DNA of 64,000 bases. Origin: Pristionchus mayeri. Lineage: Eukaryota; Nematoda; Chromadorea; Rhabditida; Neodiplogasteridae. The stretch spans positions 44,696,020 to 44,760,019 of the forward strand of contig BTRK01000006.1 in the NCBI GenBank assembly GCA_036245805.1, written 5' to 3'. Positions 33,901 to 45,579 of the stretch are shown piece by piece (the stretch's first letter is position 1; each line of letters opens with the position of its first letter). The notes beneath the pieces are model-generated. The model worked only from the letters and a program-made list of their open reading frames with translations. It did not search any database and had not been told where the DNA came from. Made by a program: the position numbers and the translations under genes.

Positions 33901-36900
33901 CTCTCTCGCTCTCACTCTGAGCGACGAGAGAGCATGTGCTTTCGAGAGCGTCAGCCGATTCCTCCACGATTGAAATGTTGTTTCAGATAGCTGACGCGCC
34001 AAATCTACAGAAACAAAACGGCTCTTGGCAGTGCACCTTCCTCGATTTGCCATCCTACACGGTGTATTCAGCAACGGGTATGGAATAACATTTAGGAAAA
34101 GCGTTCAAGATAGCAGAACTGAATGCGCTCAAATTTGTGCATAGTAATTGAAGATGAAAAGGATTCGATTATCTGCGCGATACTAAGATATTTTGCGCAG
34201 GTTCCTTCTTCATTCCTACGCTAGTCATGTTCTTCGTCTACTTCAAGATCTACCAGGCGTTCGCGAAGCATCGCGCTCGTCAAATATATCGACAGAAGGT
34301 GAGAGGATGACCGCATATCAAACGACCTAGGGCAACCGTCGGATGACATCCCTCCAGATTTTCGAAATTTGATTGTTATCCGACGGTGTTCGTCCGTTTC
34401 AAATCCCAAATTCTTTCGCAATTCTAGCAAATGAGCCATGGCAAACTAGTCACTTGATCACAACTTCCTTTAATACGCGCCCGTTACGAGCTTGCTCTTC
34501 CCGTTTCTCTGGCTGACCTTTTCGACATTCTTTGTTCGAGTCGCGAAGCACGACAGCGACGATTCAGAGCATGCCTTTCTATGCTGTCTCCCCCCGTCTA
34601 ACTCGCTCCCTGACTCTCTCCAGTTCACATGATCTATCGCTCTAATTGTAATACGTAGACAAGAAAAACTTGATATTTCACATGATATAACCCCTAACCG
34701 TCAAGCGTAGAGACAATGACAACTAGATAGAATCGTAATACATATCTAAATCTAACCAACCCAATTGGATAATCAGAAACATAGGCGCTAGAGTAGAACT
34801 GAAACTCTGTCGCGGCTAAATGATATTTGCAAAGTTGGAACTGAATGTCTTCTCTCCGTCTGTCTATCTCCCCCATTTCCAACTGTCTAACAACTCACTC
34901 TTTCACACGTCATGGCAATGAAATGTGTCGTCGTCTGCCCTATTCCCCGAAATGCAAAGTATATTCCAACCAATCAGTTATCTCTTTTTAGCTCGCCGTC
35001 TCCTCCCATGTAAGCTTTTTCCTCATTTGCCGTCGCTCCGAGGTATCCTTGCTTCTCCTAGTCGTAGCGTTCGAAGTGCGGTCCAGTCGTCTTTGTACAC
35101 ACCTTTCTGATTACGAACACATGTAAAGTTGCAAACCGATTGCCCATATATCGAACACTATGCATTGCTGAGAATAGATGTGCTTCTGCTTTTCCGCCAT
35201 TCCCTACCCAGCTCGACCCTCGCACTCCCCATTTCACATTTGAGTTCGAGAAACGATGTCAAAGTCTCGTCGATCTATCGAAACTCCACCGGTTGAGAGA
35301 GAAAACATAAAAATGAAGATTCCGTGAGGCGAATTTCGATTCTCGAACTATACTTCACTCCTGCACCCGTTTCCTCATACTCACACTTCATGTACGGATG
35401 TCCATTCTATACCAATAGGGCAAGTCGCAATTCAATGTCTGAATCTTTGGATGTCCAACACCAAATTAATAGTGGGTAATGAATGGACATCCCTAACATC
35501 ATGCATGCTACATAGGTGTTGAATGCAGTCATTCGAACATGCGAACCTCAGTTGAATTTAAGACAGCGCAATGTCCATCTATAAAATCTCTCGACATTTG
35601 ATGAATCATTTTTGCAATGTCTAGAATGTTTCCTAGACTCGCGAAGCAGAAAACAAGATACGAATCTTGTGTTTTTATGACAAATATAATCACTAAAACT
35701 CTGCATTGAATAGGATAAGAAACGAAAACTATTGTTCATCTTGCGTTTTTTCTGACACTAGGAGTGAGCCTCAAATGAAGATATTTTGTCGATTGTGTGT
35801 ATTATGGTTGCATGCTGATTTGCCTTTGAGACTAGCCAAGGAAGGAGTCGACTTCTCTCTAGGCCGAATTGCTTATGCGATGCACGCTGCAATTTAGTAA
35901 TGGAAAATCTCCCGCGAAGACACTTCCTTGACAAGTCTCGACACTCTCAAATAACATATTATGTTATGTTTGTGCATGAACGTATTGGTGGAACGCATTT
36001 CAACTCGCCTACTTTTTCGTGAGTTGAAACGTGTAATGTGTGTTCGTGTTGCATGAAGGGTGGGCACGGCACTAGGTCGCATGAGAACTGTGCTATGACG
36101 TCAGGACGTTCTCATCCGACCTAGTGCCATGATGGGCGAGCACGTAACCGGCTGCTATTCGTTTTCTCACACTTTTGTAGCTGTAGAGTTGCGGTGCAAT
36201 GTCTAGAATGTTTCCTAGACTCGCGAAGCAGAAAACAAGATACGAATCTTGTGTTTTTATGACAAATATAATCACTAAAACTCTGCATTGAATAGGATAA
36301 GAAACGAAAACTATTGTTCATCTTGCGTTTTTTCTGACACTAGGAGTGAGCCTCAAATGAAGATATTTTGTCGATTGTGTGTATTATGGTTGCATGCTGA
36401 TTTGCCTTTGAGACTAGCCAAGGAAGGAGTCGACTTCTCTCTAGGCCGAATTGCTTATGCGATGCACGCTGCAATTTAGTAATGGAAAATCTCCCGCGAA
36501 GACACTTCCTTGACAAGTCTCGACACTCTCAAATAACATATTATGTTATGTTTGTGCATGAACGTATTGGTGGAACGCATTTCAACTCGCCTACTTTTTC
36601 GTGAGTTGAAACGTGTAATGTGTGTTCGTGTTGCATGAAGGGTGGGCACGGCACTAGGTCGCATGAGAACTGTGCTATGACGTCAGGACGTTCTCATCCG
36701 ACCTAGTGCCATGATGGGCGAGCACGTAACCGGCTGCTATTCGTTTTCTCACACTTTTGTAGCTGTAGAGTTGCGGTGCGGTTAGTGAAGGGATGTTAGA
36801 GCGGGTGCTTGCTTGCAGGTGATCAGAAAGCACATCGAGTCGACGATTCTCCACGAGATCAGTCACGTGCTGCCCACGAGCGACGAATTCGCCAAGGAGG

Positions 36901-39743
36901 AAGAGGACGAGGAAGATGAGAGTGAGTGCCATGACGAGTAGGATGTCGGGTTTCTGCACATGCGTTGTCGCTTGATGATAGTCATATATCATGTGTAGGA
37001 ATGTTTCGGAATTACTCTGTAGTCAGCAGTGCAACACAGCGGAAAAGTCATCTCAAGTATGCAGTTTGATGATGGTTACTTTATGGACGCAAGTTAATAA
37101 TGAAGAAGAGGGGGAATTGAGCTGAACACGCGCACGCAAACAACAGGGATCTCAAGCATCATAATCTTACAAGAACTTGAAAATTAAAATATGTTGCTTA
37201 TTGCAGGCGAGAGTTCGGAGAAGGTGGAGAACGGGCTGCAGAACGACCCGATCGTGGAAGAGGACGAGTCGGCGGACGACGACATCAGCACGTCTTCCGA
37301 TGAGGGCAACGACGACGTCGCCACGCAGTCGACAAATGTGAATTTCCTGATTTGTCCTAACAAGATCCCATACTTTCCACAATAGATGACGTTACCTGGG
37401 TTTTCACAACTATTTACGCTATAATATCAAAGATATCCTAGCGCATTTCAATTTGTCTTAATTAAATATGCCCTAGCTATATTGAGATACTCGCCTAAAT
37501 TCTAGAGAAGGCCCATTCTCCGATGCAAGCGTCAATAACAGTTGTTTAGGTGCACACGACGGCATCTGATCGTCAACCTCCCGAGAGGCATATCATCAAG
37601 AAGGAGATTCAGTACACGAAGAGTCTACCGGCGGAAAAAGTAGAGAAGTACGACTTCAATAAGTTTGAATACGACTAGTTGTAAAAGATGCAAATCTCCA
37701 TCTCCATTCACTCCTGCATCTTCTGATCGGTGAATTTGCATCGTGTGCAACTTTTACTCTGCCATCTTGTCGTAATTGTGGTGCGATTCATAATCGGATA
37801 CGAGAAAAAAGTTATTTAGGTCGGTGGCGTTCAGCAAGGACAAGCAGAAGACGATCCGGAGCACAGTGAGCATCTCATACGAGAAGGTTCAAAGGCACAA
37901 GATCAGGCTAGTTATCGAGATTTATTATATTTGATGTGCTAGACATTCCCAGGTTAGGTACATGTTGGAAATTAGCTTAAGCGTAAAGAGAGGAAGTATA
38001 GAACAAGCATGTTTACAACTTGTGCGACAACATCAGAGTTATTGCATGCATTCTAAGCCTAGTTAAAATTAATTGCAGGAAAGAGCGCAACTACAGGAAA
38101 AGCCTGCAGCGCAAGCCGAAAGCCATCTCAGCAGCGAAGGAGAGGAGAGGAGTGAAGGTGAGCACGGATAGTCAGATTTGTTTAGCCTGAATGGTGGGAG
38201 AGAAGGGATTTGAGGAGATAGGATGATCACCGTCGGATGATAATCTACTGGATGATAACCAAAAAATGAACCCTTCTGTAGAACTTTCACATCATTTTTG
38301 AGACTTTGGGAACCTTCTGTGAAAGTTCTACATAAGGGTCCATTTTCTGGTTATCATGCAGTAGGTTACCATCCGACGGTGATCATCCGAACTAGTGCCG
38401 ATTTGAGTGGAGGGGTGGGTCTTCCCATGAATAGGAAGATCGGCTCCGCTCCCCTCTAAGCCTTTCCTTCCCACCCATCTCTTTCTCTATTCTCGCACAG
38501 TCTGCTTTTGATGAGACATCCCTATGAAAGTCGATGAAGAAATATTTTTTAAGGTGCTGGGTATCATCCTGGGCTGCTTCACAATCTGTTGGACGCCATT
38601 TTTCGTGTAAGTTGCTTTTGATTTTATCCATCATATTCACTTTCCATTTTGATTACATGACTCACGTGGAAAACGTTGGTCACTTGCTCATACAAATTGC
38701 GCTTTCTCACTCACTGATTTTGCCTACGCACCTGTTCATGGCTGTTCCAAATGTCGCTCTCGCGCGTCATCCAATATCGAATGCTGCATTCCACCCACTA
38801 CAAATAAATAATAGAAGAGCCCGAGTCTATTTACAGGATGTACGTCGTCGTCCAATTCTGTCCGGACTCGTGCAAGGTTGGCATTCGGGACTTTCTTGAA
38901 CAGTCGAGTCGCGATTGAGCGCATAGAATGAAGAGACCATTCTAACGTTTCTTGCCGGGACCACTCGTTTGAAGTGAACGTACATTCTTTGCACTTTAGC
39001 TGACATCAAACAACCTTAACAGAACATTTAGGTTAATCCACACATCGAGATGTTCATAACGTGGCTGGGATACTCCAACTCCGCCATGAACCCAATTATT
39101 TATACGGTGAGAGATGGTTTTATTAATAAGGGGCAGTTAGAATGGAGTTGAGAGTATTGCGATAATGTGTTTCAAGAGCATCGGAATAGCTTCTCATTAC
39201 GCGATATTCGCATGAAATATCAGACATTCACATGCTCTCGCAAAACGCCAAATCTAATTCAGCGCTTTCTCTCAATTATTCATGCCCACTTTCTCGCATC
39301 TCTCGAGTAAAGAGCGAAAGTAGCTAACAACATTCGATTCATTGCATGGACATTCCTGGCAAACATCTAGTATTGACATGGCGACTTTGGCCAATATGGC
39401 CTCTCCTCACCTGCGCACTACTGCATGATGTGATAAATAAATGCATTGAAATGTCATGGCGATTCAGTCGCAGCTCTTCTGAGATGCGTACTACCACAAC
39501 GAAATTGCCAGAGTTGTATGCCAATTGTTAGAAAAAAGGGCTTAACAATTTGACGTACTTAAAATTAATCATTCAGATCATTCACGTATTGAAAAAACAT
39601 CGGGCTTTAGTATTATGATGTATCCAGCAATAATCATGAAGATCAATGACCCGTTGCAGGTTTTCAATCGTGACTATCAAATCGCCCTCAAGCGACTCTT
39701 CCAAAGCGACAAGAAGAATGCGCCGGCGATTCGGCCTCTTTAA
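30914..39743 (+). CDS. Aminergic GPCR, octopamine/tyramine receptor type (SER-3/SER-6-like), 469 aa
   Basis: Sixteen exons: 30914-30946, 31496-31609, 32348-32468, 33271-33328, 33598-33727, 33987-34077, 34201-34298, 36819-36921, 37207-37337, 37550-37662, 37820-37906, 38079-38157, 38554-38606, 38837-38876, 39032-39106 and 39660-39743 (TAA), 1410 nt. Seven-helix hallmarks: NLAFSDLCLGLIVLP in TM2; Asp91 in TM3, exactly 17 residues before DRYW (108-111), the amine-binding aspartate; Ser-Ala-Thr-Gly-Ser before FFIP in TM5, the paired serines that contact phenol or catechol amines; CWTPFF (398-403) in TM6; NPIIYT (437-442) in TM7. The third intracellular loop is long, acidic then basic. Extracellular N-terminus is only about 12 residues. 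Gq/Gi-coupled neuromodulator signalling at the plasma membrane is expected from the family. Ambiguities: exon 10 may end at 37647, and exon 11 ends at a GC donor (37907). Confidence 0.87.
32948..33043. mobile_element. Family A MITE, copy 4 (diverged)
   Basis: Termini AGCAATCGTCTGACTCTCTT and GAAGAGAGCCAGACCATTGC in intron 3 of the GPCR gene. Flanks GACGACGA and CACGTCGA match at six of eight positions, consistent with an aged 8-bp duplication. Confidence 0.75.
33869..33964. mobile_element. Family A MITE, copy 5 (old)
   Basis: Degraded termini GCGCAATGGTCTCGCTCTCT and GAGAGCGTCAGCCGATTCCT, ending about 20 bp before exon 6 of the GPCR gene. Flanks CAAGATTA and CACGATTG match at six of eight positions. 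Confidence 0.55.
36068..36128. mobile_element. Family B MITE in duplication copy 1
   Basis: 61-bp palindrome from GGCACTAGGTCGCATGAG to CTCATCCGACCTAGTGCC with TGACGTCA at its centre. Confidence 0.75.
36650..36710. mobile_element. Family B MITE in duplication copy 2
   Basis: Identical to the palindrome at 36068-36128, copied with the 582-bp unit rather than independently inserted. Confidence 0.75.
38216..38399. mobile_element. Long-form family B MITE in the GPCR gene
   Basis: About 180-bp inverted repeat with inner arms GATGATCACCGTCGGATG and its complement and ends related to ACTAGTGCC. GATTTGAGG before and GATTTGAGT after the element look like a 9-bp target duplication with one change. 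The left terminus is eroded. Confidence 0.72.
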
Positions 39744-40295
39744 CGGCGCCCCAAGATAATTCGCCTCCCCCACATATTATGTGTAATTTGCACGCCCTCT
39801 CCCCTCTTCACCGGAAACGTTCGCCTGTGTCATTGATAAACGAAATCGTTTCCAATAAGTGTCTTTCAAACTCGGCAGATAATAACAACATTGTACGAAA
39901 GCCGCATGTTCTAAGGGAAAAATGCGAAAGAAAAAAAACAAGTGCGACTCGTTCCGCTTTCCCATGTGAGAAAAAGGAATGTTTCGCAAAGGCAAACACA
40001 AGAATGCGAAAGAAGAGAGGAGAGGGCAGCCTCTTAGTCACAGGTCCTTATCAATGAATCGAAGACAGCAAGCCGAGATCGGCTCTCTCCTCTCGTCCCT
40101 CTTCGCCTCTCTCTCCCTCTTCCATAATTCCGACCGCGATAAGAGCTCTGCTCTTCCTTTCTCCATACTAGCGCACAGAGGCGTCATTCACTTTCTCATT
40201 CATCGATACCTTTCGCCCGTGTTTTCGTTGTTTTGTTGTCGAAAGGAAACTGAACTGATATCACTTCTGGCCCATGCCAATACGATTCTTCAGGC
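39744..40295. other. Intergenic region before the IRSp53-like gene
   Basis: No gene. A TTCTTCAG acceptor at 40286-40293 sits two bases before the next ATG and is probably a spliced-leader or UTR acceptor. Confidence 0.45.
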
Positions 40296-43200
40296 ATGTC
40301 GCTCGGCAAGGCGGCGGGAGAGAAATTTGCGCCCGCGAAAAGCACAATCGCCAGTGTTCAAAATCAGCTTGAGAAGGGCTTCCTACCAGGTAGAAATGTT
40401 GAAGCGCAAAATTGCTTTGGGACCCCGACGATATGGTCCTCTTTATTGCCCAAGTGCCATTATCGCTGTCAAATAATGTTTCCTTGTGCCATCATTCCGT
40501 TATGGTGATTCGTTTCGTCCTTTTGCGCTAGTTCTGAATCATTGGAGCTTTTTCTTTTTTTTCCAATTATTGCCAAACAATGTGACAATATCAATCTCAC
40601 ATAGCCTTGAAAAATCAAATTTGTTTTTCTAAAAACAATAAATTAGTTTCTTCTAGCTGTCCGTCATGTGGCTACGTCGTCAGCCGATCTTTACAAGGCA
40701 CATCAACAGCTGGAGAAGGCTGCTGAGAGTCACGTTGCCGCGCTAAAAGTAAGCACAATTTCTGATTGATGTTATCGATTTGTTTCGTTAAGATTCTTGC
40801 CGTGTCAGCGGAAACGGGCCAGCCCGGCGCGAAAAAGCACGGAATCGCATTGGAAAGGCTCACAGCGGACTACGAACAACTGCTGAAATTTCACAAGCAA
40901 ACGGTTAGTAGTGGTTCCATATTGTCCAGCCCAATTCAACTTACTATGGCAAGCGAGTACCACCTGATAATGAGAGGTCGTATGCATTGGTACTTGCTAG
41001 TCACCAGTTCATTATCGTATTTTGGATATTGTTGATCTTCTCTTCAGATTCTCTAGCTTATTGTATTCGCAGAAAATTATCGACAACATTTTCATTTTAG
41101 TTGGTGAAGCTGAGCTTCCTTGCTTCGAAGACGACGACTTATGCCAATGGAGAGAAGGACAAGCTGAAGGAGATGCAGATGACGCATCAGAAGAAGGAGA
41201 AGGACTTGCTGAGAGCAGAGAAGAAGAAGGAGAAGGTGAGTGGAAGAAGAGAAAGCCTAGCTCAATTGTGCACGAACATATCTCGGATTGGAGGCTGAAA
41301 CTTATCGGTTTCTCTACTGAACTGTGCACCAAGATAACGCTTTAAATAAGATTTCACTTTTTTCCGAGCCATATGAAATACCAGCCGGTCAATTTGAATC
41401 AGTGTCGAATGAATCCGAAATTCGGTAAAATAAAGATATCTTCAGACTGAGGATGAGCTCGGCCAATTCTACATGTCCGAGGCGAAATCCTTCAGCAACC
41501 AGCAGGAGATGCGCTACAAATTCTTCGTCGACAAGCACCTCGAGTGGTTCGACAGGTCAGATTTAAAATGCATTTCCTGAAACCATTGAGAACTGAACAT
41601 TTTAGAACTTTCTAGAGAGGGTGAAATGTAAAGTCTTCAAAACCTTCAAAAATAAAAAAAACTTAGATTTTCGATTGATTATTTCTCAAATCACAAACAT
41701 TTTCAGCATCAACCTTTTTTCAAAGATGTGTTTGTTTTTATGCTCACAAGGAGACGTCGCGGACTGTCCATGGAGTTTCATAACGAGACCTAGCGCATTC
41801 GAACGAGGAGAAAATTCTAAGAACTTCTGTTGTTTTCAAATTTGCTAAACGATCATGTGGAAGTCTGGGCTCATAGTGGGGTAAGACCAACACAGCATTC
41901 CATAACGATAGAAAACGGGAAGATCTTTTCGAAATCAAATTACAAAGTCGAAACTTGATGTGCATCTGAAACATATCGCAATTTTGAAAGCAATTTTGGG
42001 AACTTTGGGAACTCGAGCTTAAAGAAGGAGTGTCAGCAAAGTTAAATTTTTGACGCTGTCATAACCATGACCTAGACAATTATTCAACGATCATAGCGCG
42101 AGCTAAGAGGACAGGCAAAGGTCAATCGCATAGCTCAGTGGTAAAGCAGTCGCTGCGTAATCGGAAGGTTGCGGGTTCGAATCCAACCAGTTTTTGAAAA
42201 ATCTTCTAAATATTTGAATTCCCGCACGTCTCTTCCCTTCAAGCCCTCCTTGGCATTCTGCCAACGAATGAAAACTCGGTTCAAAATAGAGATATGCATT
42301 TGAAAGTTTCAGAATCTCTTATGGTTGTACAGAGGTCGGTCATGGTTATGAAAGCGTCAAAATTTCAACTTTGCTGACAGTCCTTCTTTAATAACTTATG
42401 TTTCAGACTGACTATGAAGCGCAATTTTTTCAATTGTGATCGAATTTTAGAATTGCGATAGTTTCAGAACCGTTTCAAATATCGAAGCTTATTTTCCCCT
42501 GATTTTCCGTTCGAGAGAAAATCTGGCATCTTGCCAGGCCAAATTTAATTAAATTTCGCTTTCTCACTTTTCCCCGACGAAAGGAATATTGTGCCAAAAC
42601 CAGGCTATTTCTGAGGCTATGTCCCTAAATTTCCATACAGCCCAGACTTCCACAAGGTCGTTTAGCAAATTTGAAAACAACAGAAGTTCTTAGAATTTTC
42701 TCCTCTTTCGAATGCGCTAGGTCTCGTTATGAAACTCCATGGACACTCCGCGACGATCCCTTGTCAGTATCTTAGAAACAGTGAATCGACAACTGAAGAC
42801 TGTCCAGGAAAGCTTAGGAATGTGCGAATTTTGTATGACGAGGGAAGTTTTAAGATTAGGAGTTATGACTCACTCGGGGCGTGAAAGGAAAAGCATCGAT
42901 TATCATGAATCATCGTGACTGTTTTGAGATTACCAGTGATAAGACGTCAATAGAAGACAACGTGCAAATTGTAATCTGTCAAATTTTAGTTTTGTCCCGA
43001 TGCTGAAACAAGCAGAGACGTTCCTCATTCAAGAGGAGATCAGGGAGATCGCTGAAGAGATCAAAGAACACATCGAACATCAGATCGAGAACCACAACGA
43101 GAACCACCATGAGCATCACAACGATCATCACGAACTGGTATGTTGTGAATCAGATGAATCATTTCTGTTACCCAACATATAGCATAACTGATTGTGATCC

Positions 43201-45183
43201 TATCTTAGCCGATGAATGGGCGGGGGATACAACCACAATAGATTGTGCCAAAGCAGTTCGAACATGCTCAAGTGAAGTTCCAATATTCTTTATTCAGGCG
43301 AGGGAGGTGATAGCCGAGGCTATTATCAAGGAGGAAATCAAGGAGAAGATGCGACTCGATATCGAGGACAAGATCAACGAAGCAGTCGTCAGAGCCGTTG
43401 AGCACGTAAGAGTTTGATAACCATCATGCTATGCATAGGTTACAAGAGGGGCCTTGCGGATGAAAATCTCACAGATATGGTGTGAAAAAATGAGAATTCA
43501 GAATGATTTTATTGCATGAATAGTACGAAAATCTCTACATCCAGGAAGGATATAATTTGATCTTTCGCTGTTTTCAAGATTAAAAGTTCCTAAATTTTAT
43601 CCCTCTCAGGAAGTCCACGAGCATCTCCACGAGAAGCTCCATCACGAAGCTCAGGAAGCGCTGAATGAGCACGGACACGAATTTACTGTGAGAGCTACAT
43701 TAATAATAGCAATGCCATGTCGTGTATAGAAAATCTCTGTATCAATAAAACTAATAGTATGATATTTCGACAAATAGTTCATCCCGAGAAGAATCGTGGC
43801 GAAAATAATTGAGACTCACATTCAGTCGAACTGATTTTGCCATTCATTTTTACCCTTTTAATTTGTACTTTTGCAGGAACCCCCGCAGAAAGATAAGAAC
43901 GACTACCTCGAGAATCTGCAGAAGCGAGGCGTCGCAGTGCCCGTCCTGCCCATCTCCGCCCTCGCAGATCAGAAACCGCTCAAGGTGAGCAGCTGATGAT
44001 GGCACGAAAACTGGTTTACCTTCTCTTCACGTCCCACATACCGGTGTAGTTCCGAGAGAGTGTATATTGAATGAACAGTCGATGGTATCAGTGCTCCGAG
44101 GATAATGATTTGAGAATACTGTAGAAATTTGAGTAGCAAACACCAAAGTTGCAGCCAGTTGAACACGATTACGACCGTACGCCCACATCCCCGCCCGCCG
44201 AGGTTCACTCGCCCTACGTTGATGTCAGTTTCCTGCAAAATTTGCATAATCAGCTCAAAAATTGGTTGCCCGGGCACTTAGTAGTCAACCGATAAATTTG
44301 TGCAACCTTTGACGAGTACCGTACCATCTCCCTCTGAAGATAAATCGATTCGCATCGCAGGCTCAGAAGGCGCTCCGGCCTGCGATGGTGCCGATGCTGC
44401 ACGATGACCCAGTGCCAGCACCTGCAGTCATCCACCACACCCAGCCAGTGCTCATCTCCGCCCCACTCGTCTCGCCCAAGCCAGTGCCGAAAGCAGAGAC
44501 GCCCGGTAGGTAAATTTAACAAGAAATCGAAATTATGATACATGTTCATGAACTGTCAAAACATCCTAACACACTAAAATCAAAAATGATTTTGTTTACC
44601 GTGGAAAAATATGACCTTGCTCTTCGACGCCTTTTTCGACACAACTTACGCACTTTCAGTGATGGTTCCGGTGCAGTTCGGTGCGAGCGATTACGGTAAG
44701 ACGCTCACCGTGCTACAGGATTACAATGCGAGCAGCGGCGAGCAGATTACTGTAGCCACGGGAGATAAGGTACGAGGATTGGGAGTTGACTCGAAATGCT
44801 AATCAAGCAATTGGTTGCGTACCCTCTCTCAGCAGCAGAAAAGTATATTAGGAAATACATTTTTTTGTTGTTAGTTTTCGAAGTCTACTGTAGAGGTAAA
44901 TTAACTTGATTCAGCCATCACAAATCGATGGATTTCAGGTGGTTCTCATCAAGAGCGGAACTCGTGGTTGGATTTTCGTAAGGGATAGTGTCTCGCAGAG
45001 GTGATTTGACTTTCAACCTCATTTGTATTTAGTTTCTCCATTTTTAAATCAAAACCTCCCATACGGGGCAAAAAAATTGTTGATTTGTTCAGTTCGTCAT
45101 TGATTGCCTTCTTACTAGTTACTGTTTGATGCATAGCTCATTACAGAACTGGCTGGATCCCCTCACCATTCGCATCTATCTAA
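40296..45183 (+). CDS. IRSp53/BAIAP2-like protein: I-BAR-like region plus SH3, 468 aa
   Basis: Fourteen exons: 40296-40389, 40657-40748, 40793-40903, 41101-41235, 41446-41555, 42990-43137, 43298-43405, 43610-43687, 43877-43984, 44155-44223, 44361-44505, 44660-44769, 44939-45000 and 45147-45183 (TAA), 1407 nt. Residues 1-185 are helical, rich in Lys, Glu and Gln, and end with EMRYKFFVDKHLEWFDR, as in IMD/I-BAR membrane-bending domains. Residues 200-300 are highly charged and His-rich (ENHNENHHEHHNDHHEL). Residues 320-400 are Pro-rich. The SH3 domain (about 403-468) has the expected strands: LTVLQDYNASSGEQITVATG with ALYDY-like start, VVLIKSGTRGWIFV with the conserved Trp, and the final GWIPSPF. 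IRSp53 proteins link Rac/Cdc42 and membranes to actin. Intron 5 holds a foldback element. AATAAA is at 45260. Confidence 0.8.
41747..42764. mobile_element. Fold2 palindromic foldback element, about 1.02 kb
   Basis: Inverted arms start CAAGGAGACGTCGCGGACTG at 41747 and end with a near complement at 42764, inside intron 5 of the IRSp53-like gene. A second inner pair (TTTTTGACGCTGTCATAACC near 42050 and its inverse near 42340) continues the fold to a central loop of about 250 bp. The ends do not match the foldbacks at 14.4 or 45.6 kb, so it is a separate family. No transposase frame. Confidence 0.75.
42122..42195 (+). pseudogene. tRNA-like Pol III cassette (degenerate, Arg-like)
   Basis: Perfect A box TAGCTCAGTGG (42131-42141), perfect B box GGTTCGAATCC (42174-42184) and a T5 terminator at 42191-42195, in the order of a tRNA gene. 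The middle (CTGCGTAATCGGAAGG) resembles an arginine-type anticodon arm with an inserted base, but the anticodon stem and the acceptor stem do not pair. It is probably a tRNA pseudogene or tRNA-derived SINE head that could still recruit Pol III. It sits in the loop of the surrounding palindrome. Confidence 0.6.
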
Positions 45184-45579
45184 ACTCAAGTCATTCAACG
45201 TGCAATTCCCTAAAAAATGATATTATACATTCCATTCGCTAGATGTACCGCGGCTCCTGAATAAACAAAGATATTCGAATATCTTATTCATGAACGAAGG
45301 ATGGCAATAATTCCTATGCATATTCTTTAATACATCTATTAATAGCGAATGGCACCAGTTGAATGCTCGTCTTTCATAATATCACTATATGAAAAGGGTA
45401 CGGTAAAAGAGGATAGGAAAAATATGTGGGTATCAGTATCTTCAGACTGGCTGTCGGGACGTGTATCCCTTGTCCAAAATTTCCAGCCAGAAGAAGAATT
45501 GGGTAACGGAGATCTTTCCTCCCGACTGAGCAATCTTAAAACAATTCTGTCATCACTTGGAGTCAAGTTGTGAATTTAT

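Larger units (their letters stand above)
35614..36777. repeat. Perfect 582-bp tandem duplication in a GPCR intron
   Basis: Copies 35614-36195 and 36196-36777 are directly adjacent and I saw no difference between them; frames on both strands translate identically. Each copy carries one family B palindrome. The unit has no splice-supported exon. Confidence 0.92.

Noticed and set aside
34327..34402. CGTCGGATGA-containing inverted segment as a family B copy
   Set aside because: Only the inner arm motif is shared and the characteristic ends are missing.
35706..35897. Repeated 63-codon frames in the GPCR intron (35706 and 36288)
   Set aside because: They repeat only because the DNA is duplicated; no splice signals or coding bias.
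37663..37678. Stop codon TAG at 37676 as the end of a truncated receptor
   Set aside because: Donors at 37648 or 37663 splice in phase to the exon at 37820, and TM6, TM7 and the stop all follow correctly.
40672..41332. Minus-strand frames over the IRSp53-like exons
   Set aside because: They are antisense shadows of Lys/Glu-rich coding exons that join in phase on the plus strand.
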